The notes under the pieces were generated by a model. That model saw nothing but the letters and a program-made list of their open reading frames with translations, was not told where the DNA came from and did no database searches. This document shows, piece after piece, positions 1-7,017 of a stretch of 64,000 nucleotides of DNA. The position numbers and the translations under genes are program-made. The stretch's first letter is position 1. Each line of letters opens with the position of its first letter. The stretch is taken from positions 1,488,001 through 1,552,000 of the forward strand of contig OY970236.1 in NCBI GenBank assembly GCA_963714155.1, in the 5' to 3' direction. This DNA is from VRUE01 sp963714155 (GTDB lineage: Bacteria > Actinomycetota > Thermoleophilia > Solirubrobacterales > 70-9).

Positions 1-1
1 G

Positions 2-661
2 CTCAACTTCGTCCTTGGCGCGGGCGGCCCTGGCGCAATGGAGGACGGCTATCTGCCGGCCGCGGTGAGGTGGATGGAGCGCCACGATGTTGACTTTCGG
101 GTCTCGTTGACCCCCGGCCTGCCGGAGTACGAGGCCGCCGAAAAGTGGTTGCAGGGCCACCGCTACCGCCTTCTCGACGGGCCGATGAAGCTATTGCGAG
201 ATGGCTCGCCACCGCGCTTCGAGGCGCCCTCCGGGATAGATATCTACGAGCGGGTCGATCCCTGGGAAGACGAAGGCTTCGGTGATCCGCTGGCCGAGAG
301 CCTGGGCTTTGCCAGCTGGGCGGCGACCTTCTTCCTCGACCTTCCCGGGACGCCCGATTGGCGCTGCTACTGCGCGGTTGATGGCGACGAGCCCTTGGCC
401 TACGTTGCGATGTACGTGCACGGCGGTATCGCCGTGCTGGCGCTTGCCTCGCGCTTGGTGGCGGAGCACGACGGCCTCGGCCAGCGCGCCGCCCTGCACC
501 GCTGCATCAGCGACGCCGCGGCCGCCGGATGTCAGACGATGGCGGTCGCCGAGGCGGGCTGTGCACCCGCCGTAGGTGATCGCGAGAGCCTGGCTCGGGC
601 CGGTTTCGAGGACGCCGCTCGAACCTTCGTCTGGCAGCCCCGCGCCCGCGTGCCGATGTGA
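2..661 (+). CDS. GNAT-like acetyltransferase, 5' end outside window
   Basis: The frame is open to the window edge upstream of the first ATG at 38, so the N-terminus is missing. The visible 220 residues resemble a GNAT N-acetyltransferase: two beta-rich stretches, then a hydrophobic strand ending LALASRLV, a degenerate acetyl-CoA loop (EHDGLGQRAAL) and an alpha-helix rich in Ala. The C-terminus has a typical GNAT ending, with an ARAGFEDAARTF stretch. The pyrophosphate loop is weak, so the donor and acceptor cannot be named. The next gene is separated by more than 650 bp, so it is not in an operon with thrC. Confidence 0.55.
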   Translation, partial: LNFVLGAGGPGAMEDGYLPAAVRWMERHDVDFRVSLTPGLPEYEAAEKWLQGHRYRLLDGPMKLLRDGSPPRFEAPSGIDIYERVDPWEDEGFGDPLAESLGFASWAATFFLDLPGTPDWRCYCAVDGDEPLAYVAMYVHGGIAVLALASRLVAEHDGLGQRAALHRCISDAAAAGCQTMAVAEAGCAPAVGDRESLARAGFEDAARTFVWQPRARVPM

Positions 662-706
662 ATGCAGGGGATTTGCATCGTTCTTGGACTTTTGGACCAA
701 AAAGAC

Positions 707-736
707 TTGACCAGTGCATAGTAAATCTGTTATACG
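707..736 (+). promoter_or_regulatory. Sigma-70-like promoter of an orphan RNA
   Basis: TTGACC at 707-712 and TATACG at 731-736 are separated by 18 bp, in an AT-rich patch unusual for this window. Predicted transcription starts near 743 and leads into a structured non-coding segment that ends in a terminator. Confidence 0.55.
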
Positions 737-742
737 TATTTC

Positions 743-1161
743 CGCTGACGACCAAAGCGCCAAGTGGAGAGGTGGGGACCCAGTCGGGCGACTCGCCTTG
801 CGATGGCTAAAGGAGTGACCAGTCATGAGTCGAGTTGTTGGCCGGACAAGGAGCATCAGGGAGGCGACGGTGTCGTGGGCATTGCCCCACCTCCAGCTCG
901 CGACGCTGCCCGGTGCCACGGCCACATCGCCCTCCCACCTCTGGCAGCCTGGCCCCCGGAGAGGGGGGGCGGCCATGTAATGGGCCATGGCGCTCGTGAG
1001 GCGTGACGTTGGGAAACCGGTCACGCCGGACAGTCGCGCCGGGGAGCGCAGTCAAAGGCCCCGACGCAGCCGTAGCTCAGGCCAGAGCCCAGAACAGCGC
1101 TGGTCGGAGGTTGGGCCCGCCCCGCGGAAGCTGACACCGCCGGGGCGGGCCCACTCTTTTT
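743..1161 (+). ncRNA. Orphan structured RNA, about 420 nt, family unknown
   Basis: This segment has its own promoter upstream and a strong Rho-independent terminator at its end. thrC has a separate promoter further on, so this is probably an independent transcript rather than only a leader. Visible pairings include a stem of 859-867 with 927-936, a perfect 8-bp hairpin (1000-1007 with 1020-1027, 12-nt loop) and a 5-bp CGGGG/CCCCG stem near 1051-1074. It does not show the conserved cores of RNase P RNA, tmRNA, SRP RNA or common riboswitches. A 51-codon ORF at 825-980 has an AAAGGAG sequence 9 nt before its ATG, so part may be translated. Confidence 0.45.
1113..1161 (+). terminator. Rho-independent terminator of the orphan RNA
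   Basis: A perfect 12-bp stem (1113-1124 with 1141-1152), extended by an inner CGG/CCG pair, is followed by ACTCTTTTT. It closes the transcript that starts near 743. Confidence 0.8.
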
Positions 1162-1206
1162 GTGGAGCCCGCTCCAAGTGGGCGAGAGGTCAATGCACAA
1201 AGAAGC

Positions 1207-1235
1207 TTGATCGATGCTCGGCTGCCTGCTATACC
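1207..1235 (+). promoter_or_regulatory. Promoter of thrC
   Basis: TTGATC (1207-1212) and TATACC (1230-1235) are separated by exactly 17 bp, just after the preceding terminator. The predicted 5' UTR is about 75 nt and ends in a GGAGGAG ribosome-binding site before the ATG at 1319. Confidence 0.6.
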
Positions 1236-1318
1236 CACCTGCTTATGGGAGACGTAGTTGGAGGAGGGTCGAGCGACGGTGGCGTAGGGCGCCCAGTACC
1301 CTGCTCGGAGGAGATTCG

Positions 1319-2611
1319 ATGCTGAACGCCGAGGACCGCACCCGCTCCTGCGCGACCGAACTGGTCTGCCGCGACTGTGGTCGCACCTACCCGCTGCTCG
1401 ACACGGCCTTCAGGTGTCACGGCTGTGGCAACGGCTTGGACATCGACTACGACTACGAGCTGGCTAAAAAGCGCCTTGGCGAGATCCCGCCGGCCGAGCG
1501 CGAGATCAACATCTGGCGCTTCGAGGAGCTGTTGCCGATCACGGATGCCCGCGCCCAGGCCCGGGTCGGCCGCTACAGCGGCCGCACGCCGCTGATCCAC
1601 GCCGACCGGCTCGGCGCCGAGCTCGGCCTCAAGAAGCTCTACCTCAAGGACGACAGCACCCAGCGGCCCAGCCTCTCCTACAAGGACCGGGTCGTCTCGA
1701 TGGCCGTCGCCCGCCTGCTTGAGCTGGGCAAGGACGAGATCGGCTGTGTCTCGACCGGCAACGTCGGCACCTCTGTCTCCTCGCTCGCCGCCAAGGCGGG
1801 CGTTGCCGCCTACGTCTTCTACCCATCGAACATGGAGCGCGGCAAGGCCCGCGCCTGCCGGGCGTTGGGCGCCGCCGTGATCCAGCTCGACGGCAACTAC
1901 GACCAGGCCAACCGCGCCTGTCGCGAGCTGGCCCTGGCCAGTGGCATGCAGTTCACCAACATCACCCTGCGCCCGTTCTACGCCGAGGGGGCGAAGACCG
2001 AGGCCTACGAGGTAGTTGAGCAGCTCGAGTGGGTCTCACCTGACCACTTCGTCATCCCGGCTGCCGGTGGCACGCTCTCCTCGCGCGTGCACAAGGGCCT
2101 CAACGAGCTCGAGCTGGTCGGCCTGGCCGAGACCTCGGCTACCAAGATCAACGTCGCCCAGGCAGGGGGCTGTGACCCGATCGCGACCGCGATCCTCGAG
2201 AACGCGGACGAGATCGAGCCACAGACGCCAAGCACCGCCGCTCACTCGATCGCGATCGGTGCGCCCGGGGATGGGGCGCTGGTCGTCGATGCGGTGAAAT
2301 CGCGTGGCGGTTCGGCCGCCTCGGTGACGGATCAGGAGATCTTCGAGGGGATCGACCTGCTCGGCGCCACGGAGGGCATCCTCACCGAGCCCGCCGGTGG
2401 CACCACGGTCGCCTGCACGGCGAAGCTCGCCAACGAAGGCAAGCTCGGCCCCGACGACACCGTCGTCGCAATCATCAGCGGCAACGGCTACAAGACGCTC
2501 GACGAGCACCCCGAGAAGTCCTGGCCCGAAATGGTGGCTCCGGAGGTCGAGGCGATGAGCGAGGTGCTCAACGAGCTTCGCCAGCACGGCGTCGGCGCCA
2601 CGCTCAGCTGA
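1319..2611 (+). CDS. thrC: Threonine synthase
   Basis: PLP-dependent enzyme converting O-phospho-L-homoserine to threonine plus phosphate. The 430-residue protein begins with a zinc-ribbon-like pair of CxxC motifs (C17, C20, C33, C36), seen in a subset of ThrC proteins. The fold-type II core follows with the cofactor lysine in SYKDR (K122), the glycine-rich STGNVGTS phosphate loop and a C-terminal SGNGYK segment. I chose ATG 1319 because GGAGGAG lies 6 nt upstream. An in-frame ATG at 1214 would overlap the predicted -35 box and add Arg-rich, non-homologous residues. The gene stands alone with its own promoter and a hairpin just after its stop. A related PLP ammonia-lyase is possible but less likely. 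Confidence 0.88.
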   Translation: MLNAEDRTRSCATELVCRDCGRTYPLLDTAFRCHGCGNGLDIDYDYELAKKRLGEIPPAEREINIWRFEELLPITDARAQARVGRYSGRTPLIHADRLGAELGLKKLYLKDDSTQRPSLSYKDRVVSMAVARLLELGKDEIGCVSTGNVGTSVSSLAAKAGVAAYVFYPSNMERGKARACRALGAAVIQLDGNYDQANRACRELALASGMQFTNITLRPFYAEGAKTEAYEVVEQLEWVSPDHFVIPAAGGTLSSRVHKGLNELELVGLAETSATKINVAQAGGCDPIATAILENADEIEPQTPSTAAHSIAIGAPGDGALVVDAVKSRGGSAASVTDQEIFEGIDLLGATEGILTEPAGGTTVACTAKLANEGKLGPDDTVVAIISGNGYKTLDEHPEKSWPEMVAPEVEAMSEVLNELRQHGVGATLS

Positions 2612-2623
2612 CGGTCCTGGCAC

Positions 2624-2664
2624 TGCAACGTTTTCTGGTCCCCCTGGGACCGAAACGCGTTGCA
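2624..2664 (+). terminator. Extended inverted repeat after thrC
   Basis: Nested complementary segments (TGCAACG/CGTTGCA outside, TTTC/GAAA and GGTCC/GGACC inside) form one long hairpin 12 nt after the thrC stop. There is no T tract, so it may be a Rho-independent-like terminator or an mRNA 3'-end stabiliser. Confidence 0.5.
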
Positions 2665-2679
2665 CCTGTGTGCGATGGG

Positions 2680-2705
2680 CCACTGATTGACTAGTCAGTC
2701 AGTGG
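2680..2705. promoter_or_regulatory. 26-bp palindromic operator upstream of ETF-QO
   Basis: The 26 bp are an inverted repeat centred on CTAG, with a single imperfect position pair. It sits directly upstream of a TAGAAT -10 box at 2707-2712 and covers the -35 region, the expected place for a repressor. TetR-family regulators of lipid and acyl-CoA metabolism typically bind such palindromes, and ETF-QO accepts electrons from acyl-CoA dehydrogenases. The regulator is not encoded in this window. Confidence 0.6.
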
Positions 2706-2719
2706 ATAGAATGGCCGTG

Positions 2720-4456
2720 ATGGCAGGCGCCAACGGCAAGGTTGTTCCGGCGGACTTCCCGCCCCCGGTCGACGCGACCAAGGAGTTCGTCAAGCGCGGC
2801 CTCGACGGCGAGGACGAGCGGATCGAGATCGGCGTCGCGATCGTCGGCGGCGGTACCGCTGGGCTTGCCTGCGCCAACCGCCTGCTGCAGCTGCTCGGCG
2901 AGGACCCCGAGACGATGGAGAAGCTCGGCGAGGTTCCGGTCGCGGTAATCGAGAAGGCGAAGACCTGCGGCGGCCACAACCTCTCCGGCGCCGTGATGCG
3001 TCCCGGCCCTCTGGGTGAGCTCTTCCCCGACCTCAGTCGCGAGCAGTGGCGCCAAGAGGGCTTTGCCTTCGGCGAGGTGAAGAAGGAGGCGATCTACGCC
3101 CTGCCCAACGGCAAGTCGAAGATCCGCATCCCGCCACCGCCGCCGCAGCGCAACCACGGCAACGAGGTGATCTCGGTCTCCGCCCTTTGCCGCTATATGC
3201 AGGCGCAGGCCGAGGAGGCGGGCGCTTACCTGCTGACCGAGACCGCGGCGACGCAGCTGATCGTCTCCGACGGCGCCGTGCTCGGTGTGCGCTCGGGCGA
3301 CAAGGGTCGTGGCAAAGAGGGCGAGGAGCTCGGCAACTTCGAGCCGGGCACCGACATCGCCGCCAAGGCAACGGTGTTGGCTGAGGGTTGCTGGGGCCAC
3401 CTGACCGACGCCGCCGTGCGCGAGTTTGACCTCGACGAGGGCCGCGAGCCGCAGGTCTGGGAGCTCGGCGTCAAGGAGGTCTGGAAGGTCGATAAGCCGC
3501 TTGACCGCGTTATCCACACGATCGCCGGCTGGCCGCTGAAGATCTCCGCCAAGTACCACCAGATCGGGGGCACCTGGATTTACCCGATGGTCGACGAGAA
3601 GACCGGCGAGGACCTGGTCTCGATCGGCCTCGTGCTCGACCTCGACTACGCCGACGCGACCAGCTCGGCCCATGACTTCCTGCAGCAGTTCAAGACCCAC
3701 CCGATGGTGCGCAAGATCCTCGCCGGCGGCGAGCGGATCAGCTGGGGCGCCAAGGCGATCCCAGCCGGCGGCTACTGGGCGATGCCGAAACTCTCGATGC
3801 CGGGCGCGGTGCTCGCCGGCGACGCAGCCGGGATGGTCAACCTGGCGGCGCTGAAGGGAGTCCACTACGCGATCAAGGCCGGGATGCTGGCGGCGGAGCA
3901 GATTTACGCCGCGCTCAAGGACGGCAGCAATGACTTCAGCGGCTACGAGGCCGCGGTCGAGGACTCGATCATCAAGAAGGATCTCTACGAACAGCGCAAC
4001 ACTCGCCAGCCCTTCCAGAAGGGCCTCTTCAAAGGCGGCCCCGCCGTGACCTCGATGGTCTTCACCAAGGGCCGCTTCCCCGGCGGGCGCTGGAAGCTCC
4101 ACCGCAACGACGCCCAGCCGATGTTCATCGGCAACAGCAAGGACGACTACCCCCAGCCCGACGGCGAGCTCACCTTCGACAAGCTCTCCAGCGTCTTCAT
4201 CAGCGGCAACGCCACCCGCGACGACGCCCCCAACCACATCCGCGTGCAAAAGCGCGTCCCCCGCGAGGTCGCCGAGACCTGGCAGTGGATGTGCCCCGCC
4301 GGCGTCTACGAGATCCCCGACGACGCCCCCGAGAGCGGCGACGTCGACGTGATCGTCAACTACACCAACTGCGTCCAGTGCGGCGCAATCACCGCCAAGG
4401 GCGGCCGCCTCACCACCCCCGAGGGCGGCGACGGCCCGCTCTACCAGAACACCTGA
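2720..4456 (+). CDS. Electron transfer flavoprotein:quinone oxidoreductase (ETF-QO)
   Basis: Membrane-associated FAD/Fe-S enzyme passing electrons from ETF to the quinone pool during fatty-acid and amino-acid oxidation. The ~578-residue protein has an N-terminal FAD-binding VAIVGGGTAGLA motif, the ETF-QO signature GGHNLSGAV, a second FAD contact GDAAGMVNLAALKG, and a C-terminal ferredoxin-like segment with the family ending PEGGDGP. That segment has CP...NCVQCGAI: only three cysteines, where the family normally has C-x(n)-C-x2-C-x2-C. I chose ATG 2720 because TAGAAT lies 7 nt upstream, fitting leaderless transcription. A TTG at 2687 would lie inside the palindrome, and ATG 2711 is also possible. 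Confidence 0.87.
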   Translation: MAGANGKVVPADFPPPVDATKEFVKRGLDGEDERIEIGVAIVGGGTAGLACANRLLQLLGEDPETMEKLGEVPVAVIEKAKTCGGHNLSGAVMRPGPLGELFPDLSREQWRQEGFAFGEVKKEAIYALPNGKSKIRIPPPPPQRNHGNEVISVSALCRYMQAQAEEAGAYLLTETAATQLIVSDGAVLGVRSGDKGRGKEGEELGNFEPGTDIAAKATVLAEGCWGHLTDAAVREFDLDEGREPQVWELGVKEVWKVDKPLDRVIHTIAGWPLKISAKYHQIGGTWIYPMVDEKTGEDLVSIGLVLDLDYADATSSAHDFLQQFKTHPMVRKILAGGERISWGAKAIPAGGYWAMPKLSMPGAVLAGDAAGMVNLAALKGVHYAIKAGMLAAEQIYAALKDGSNDFSGYEAAVEDSIIKKDLYEQRNTRQPFQKGLFKGGPAVTSMVFTKGRFPGGRWKLHRNDAQPMFIGNSKDDYPQPDGELTFDKLSSVFISGNATRDDAPNHIRVQKRVPREVAETWQWMCPAGVYEIPDDAPESGDVDVIVNYTNCVQCGAITAKGGRLTTPEGGDGPLYQNT

Positions 4457-4515
4457 GCGAGAGCCGGGAAGTTTGCGACAACGGGGTAGCCTCGGCTCAC
4501 GTTAGGGTCGAAGTT

Positions 4516-4851
4516 GTGAAGGACTTCAACTACCGATTCGAGACGTCAAAGGCCCCGGCCGAGGTTCTGCGTGAATGTCTGGCCGAGTGGAACGGAAAGC
4601 TCTCCGGACACGGCTACAACCTGACCACCCAGAGCGAGTTCGGCCTAACGTACTTGTGCAAGTACCGGCCATGGTGGTTGGTGTTTCCCTGCGTGCTCCT
4701 CTTCCCACTGGGTTTGCTGGCGTTGATCTATGCCGAGGAAGCCCAGATCACCGCGACCGTCAATAGGGACGAGAGCGGCACCACCCACCTGTCCGTTGCC
4801 GGCAGAGCGCCCAAGTCGGTACAGGAGGGCTTCGCCAACCTGGAGGTCTAG
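4516..4851 (+). CDS. Small membrane protein, function unknown
   Basis: 111 residues from a GTG. A polar, mixed alpha/beta N-terminal half (1-52) is followed by one hydrophobic hairpin (WWLVFPCVLLFPLGLLALIYA) and a soluble tail of about 40 residues. I recognise no family. It lies between ETF-QO and the left end of the tRNA-Met island and has no clear Shine-Dalgarno sequence. The reading frame is open further upstream into the 3' end of ETF-QO, so the start is uncertain. Confidence 0.5.
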   Translation: MKDFNYRFETSKAPAEVLRECLAEWNGKLSGHGYNLTTQSEFGLTYLCKYRPWWLVFPCVLLFPLGLLALIYAEEAQITATVNRDESGTTHLSVAGRAPKSVQEGFANLEV

Positions 4852-4869
4852 GTCAGGGCGGCTGTGGCT

Positions 4870-4917
4870 GCTGCGATGCCGGAGGAGGATTCGAACCCCC
4901 GACACGCGGATTATGAT
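4870..4917 (-). repeat. tRNA-Met 3' fragment, left attachment-site repeat
   Basis: 48 bp match 6865-6913 except for a small difference in the T-loop region (ATTCG versus GACTCG, one base shorter). It covers the acceptor 3' strand, T arm, variable loop and anticodon-stem 3' half of tRNA-Met, and lacks the 5' half, so it is not a functional tRNA. Confidence 0.85.
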
Positions 4918-5027
4918 GCTGCAGCGAGAGTTGCTGAGTCTTGCGGCTGTTAGAGGTTTTCGGCGCTAGAAAGCCAAATCGCCAAGTTCGGGCCGCTCGG
5001 CATTTTCGGCCATTTCCGGGTGCCTCC

Positions 5028-5045
5028 TTGCCACCCCCTTGCCAC
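5028..5045. repeat. Tandem TTGCCAC pair near left island end
   Basis: TTGCCAC occurs at 5028-5034 and 5039-5045, 11 bp apart, about 110 bp inside the left tRNA repeat. The same word recurs at the right end. Spaced direct heptamers close to attachment sites look like integrase arm-type binding sites (inference). Confidence 0.4.
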
Positions 5046-5096
5046 CATCCGTAGGCGCAAGTTGCCGCCTTCTGGGCCGCTACTCTCGAACGAGCT

Positions 5097-5483
5097 ATGA
5101 GGCCGACCTTGTACAACAGTCCCTTGCTGGCAGCGCTCACGCGCGACCCATCGCCAAGCCTTGCAGTGGGAATCATGCGGCGGGACTCCTATACCTGCCA
5201 GTACTGCAAAGTGGCGAGAGCGACCGAGATCGACCATGTGCAGCCCTGGATACAAGGCGGGCCGACCATCGCCTCAAATCTCGTCGCGGCATGCCAGCGG
5301 TGCAACCGCTCGAAGGGCGGTAGAACTCCGGCCGAATGGGAGATGGCAAAACGCCGTCAAGCGGCTTGCACCGCAGCGCTGCGGAAACGAGTTGTGAAGG
5401 CGCGGAAACGTCCGCTGAGGAAAGCTAGGCGGATTCGCGGTGTTCCGCGCAGGCCGACGCTAGCCGAGCTTCTTCAAGACTGA
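5097..5483 (+). CDS. HNH endonuclease-fold protein
   Basis: 128 residues with a clear HNH core: a first CxxC (CQYC), then EIDHVQP with the catalytic His, an Asn after the Pro-rich loop, and a second CxxCN (CQRCN). These fold as a zinc-ribbon beta-beta-alpha-metal nuclease. The C-terminal 50 residues are Arg/Lys-rich and probably bind DNA. It is the first plus-strand gene of the tRNA-Met island. It could act in element mobility or defence, or be a homing-type remnant; nothing in the sequence decides. Confidence 0.8.
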   Translation: MRPTLYNSPLLAALTRDPSPSLAVGIMRRDSYTCQYCKVARATEIDHVQPWIQGGPTIASNLVAACQRCNRSKGGRTPAEWEMAKRRQAACTAALRKRVVKARKRPLRKARRIRGVPRRPTLAELLQD

Positions 5484-5746
5484 GACTCGCCGGGGTCGCG
5501 CAAGCCGCTTCGCTTGATTGCCTCAGCGGTGTCGGCGTACACGGAGAACCCAATCTCACGCGCCTTCTCGATCAACTCGCCACGGTCGGCGTCGGCCAGC
5601 TTGCTGATCTTCTTTTCGTCCATCCAGTCGATCAGTTCGCGGATCTTCGGTGGATCGACCCTCATGCTGTCCGCGAGCATGGATAGTTCTCGCCGATCAA
5701 ACGAGTCGAGCGGTTCTCCAGCGAATTCGGGCATCTGGTACTTCAA
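5474..5746 (-). CDS. Hypothetical island protein, 90 aa
   Basis: Acidic, mostly helical 90-residue protein with no recognised family and no membrane segment. Its start overlaps the end of the upstream minus-strand gene by 4 bp (5743-5746), so the two are translationally coupled. Its 3' end overlaps the convergent HNH gene by 10 bp. The pair may be an accessory or toxin-antitoxin-like module, but no signature supports that. Confidence 0.6.
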   Translation of the reverse strand: MKYQMPEFAGEPLDSFDRRELSMLADSMRVDPPKIRELIDWMDEKKISKLADADRGELIEKAREIGFSVYADTAEAIKRSGLRDPGESQS

Positions 5747-5943
5747 TCTGAATCCTTGTCCTCGGCCATCTCGCGTTCGATCCGCTCGACGACCCCGATC
5801 ATGTTGTCGTACGCCTCTTGGGTCAATTCGCCACGCGCGAGGCCGATTTCGGTGATTTCGCGCATCTGTCCGAGGATCTTTGGATCGCGCAACTTCTCGC
5901 TTATGACCGTTGATGCCCTCTTAGGTGGGTCATTCGCCATCAA
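5743..5943 (-). CDS. Hypothetical island protein, 66 aa
   Basis: First gene of a two-gene minus-strand unit. The 66 residues are charged and predicted helical (a short segment around DPKILGQMREITEIG, then an acidic tail). Two adjacent ATGs (5943, 5940) could start it. No family is recognised. The 4-bp overlap with the next gene indicates co-expression. Confidence 0.6.
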   Translation of the reverse strand: MMANDPPKRASTVISEKLRDPKILGQMREITEIGLARGELTQEAYDNMIGVVERIEREMAEDKDSD

Positions 5944-6035
5944 GCGAGCCTAGCCGAACACGTTTCACAGCTCTGACATTCGTTCATTCGATTCGTAGTT
6001 GGCCATCTCCAGCGCCAGTGGCCATACTGGCCGCA

Positions 6036-6751
6036 ATGCAGCCCAAAAAAGCAGCGGAGGGGGAGGAGTCCAACGGGCTCTTAGGTCTCAGTAAAAGAGG
6101 GAAAGGGCTCGCCTTTATGGGTCCCATCGCGGTCGCTGGCTTGGTCCTTTGGGATCACTTCGGCTCATGGACCCCCGAGCAGTGGTCAGCCACCGCTGCG
6201 GTCGTCACGGCAATCGTGGCACTAGGCGCGGCGTTCGTCGGTCTCTGGCAACTCCGTGAGGCGCAGGCGCTACGCCTTCAACAAGAACGGGAAGCTCTCT
6301 CGATCCGGCGAGAAAAGGCGCAACCGTATGTCGCCGTATTCATGGAGCCTCTATGGGCAGTGGACCAAAGTTTCAGGAGTTGGTCATCAAGAACTTTGGT
6401 GCGACGGCTGCGTACAACGTCCAGGTTGAGAGCGAGCCAGAGATCGTCCGAGAGTGGAAGGGCGATTCTCAGAAGGTGCCGCTGCCTCTGATCCCCACTT
6501 TGGTCCCGGGGCAGGAGTGGCGCGTTCTTTGGGACTTCTTTCCTGACCGACACTCAGCCGGTCTTCCGGATCGGCACGATGTCAAGGTCCGATTTAAGGA
6601 CGGCCATGGCGAAAGCTTCGAGTTCGGGTATGCACTCGATTGGGCGATGCATGTGGACCGTCTCAGCGTCACTATGTATGGCGTGCATCACGGCGTGAAG
6701 GAGCTAAAAGAGCTTCGAGAACAGCTAGCCGAACGCATGCCGAAGTTGTAG
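6036..6751 (+). pseudogene. Membrane-anchored hypothetical gene, frame interrupted
   Basis: The frame starting at ATG 6036 encodes a polar N-terminus, two transmembrane segments (around residues 28-45 and 50-72) and a helical linker ending REKAQPYVAVFMEPL. The coherent continuation (PKFQELVIKNFGATAAYNV, a beta-rich domain) is in another frame beginning about 6353. Past the junction the first frame reads Arg/Ser-rich nonsense to 6491, while the second runs well to 6751. The join point lies around 6347-6356. A real frameshift or a sequencing error would both fit. Confidence 0.6.
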
Positions 6752-6791
6752 GAATCTCAGTAGGCGGCGGCACCTCCCCGTGTCAGCCTCC

Positions 6792-6810
6792 TTGCCACTT
6801 CCCTTGCCAC
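6792..6810. repeat. Tandem TTGCCAC pair near right island end
   Basis: TTGCCAC at 6792-6798 and 6804-6810, 12 bp apart, with a partial third copy (CTGCCA) at 6815-6820. It lies about 55 bp inside the tRNA-Met 3' end and mirrors the pair at 5028-5045. Confidence 0.4.
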
Positions 6811-6864
6811 CCCCCTGCCAAATCGGACCCTCTCGACCTCGGGAGACGGCGCATTCCCCATTGC

Positions 6865-6913
6865 GCTGCGATGCCGGAGGAGGGACTCGAACCCCCGACA
6901 CGCGGATTATGAT
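6865..6913 (-). repeat. Right attachment-site repeat within tRNA-Met
   Basis: The counterpart of 4870-4917. It comprises the 3' half of the intact tRNA-Met plus a few bases beyond its 3' end. Confidence 0.8.
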
Positions 6914-6945
6914 TCCGCTGCTCTAACCAGCTGAGCTACTCCGGC
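6872..6945 (-). tRNA. tRNA-Met or tRNA-Ile2 (anticodon CAT)
   Basis: On the minus strand a complete 74-nt cloverleaf folds: a 7-bp acceptor stem (GCCGGAG with CTCCGGC), discriminator A, D arm with GCTC/GAGC, a 5-bp anticodon stem (GCGGA/TCCGC) with loop ATCATAA and anticodon CAT, and a T arm with one G-T pair. CCA is not encoded. With a CAT anticodon it could be elongator Met or, if lysidine-modified, Ile2. The gene is the insertion site of the adjacent island. Confidence 0.92.
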
Positions 6946-7001
6946 GGGGAGCCGGGATCGTAGCGATGGCGGGGCTCTGCTCGTCTTGGCGCGATAGGGC
7001 T

Positions 7002-7007
7002 TAGCCT
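7002..7007 (+). promoter_or_regulatory. -10 box TAGCCT before M29 peptidase
   Basis: The box lies 7 nt before GTG 7015 and 10 nt before ATG 7018, with no Shine-Dalgarno sequence, consistent with a leaderless or near-leaderless start. Confidence 0.4.
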
Positions 7008-7017
7008 TGTTGTGGTG

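Larger units (their letters stand above)
4870..6945. mobile_element. 2-kb integrase-less island in tRNA-Met(CAT)
   Basis: An intact tRNA-Met gene (6872-6945, minus) is followed on its 3' side by about 1.9 kb of accessory DNA and then by a second copy of the tRNA 3' half at 4870-4917. This is the usual outcome of tyrosine-recombinase insertion into a tRNA 3' end. Inside are an HNH protein, two small minus-strand genes and a broken membrane-protein gene. No integrase is recognisable. Tandem TTGCCAC words lie near both ends (5028-5045 and 6792-6810). Base composition is lower in GC than the flanking genes. Confidence 0.72.

Noticed and set aside
191..1024. Long minus-strand open frame opposite the GNAT gene and the orphan RNA
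   Set aside because: High-GC shadow frame; crosses a promoter-like AT-rich stretch and has no domain character.
1068..1082. tRNA-like 5' sequence GCCGTAGCTCAG
   Set aside because: No anticodon arm, T arm or acceptor partner follows.
1008..1110. Resemblance to a cobalamin riboswitch (GGGAAACCGGT, CGCAGCCGT, a partial B12-box)
   Set aside because: The elements are out of the usual spacing, the B12-box matches only about 9 of 12 positions, and thrC is not a typical target. Kept as an unclassified structured RNA.
2699..4249. 516-codon minus-strand frame across ETF-QO
   Set aside because: Antisense shadow of a well-supported gene; composition mirrors its codon bias.
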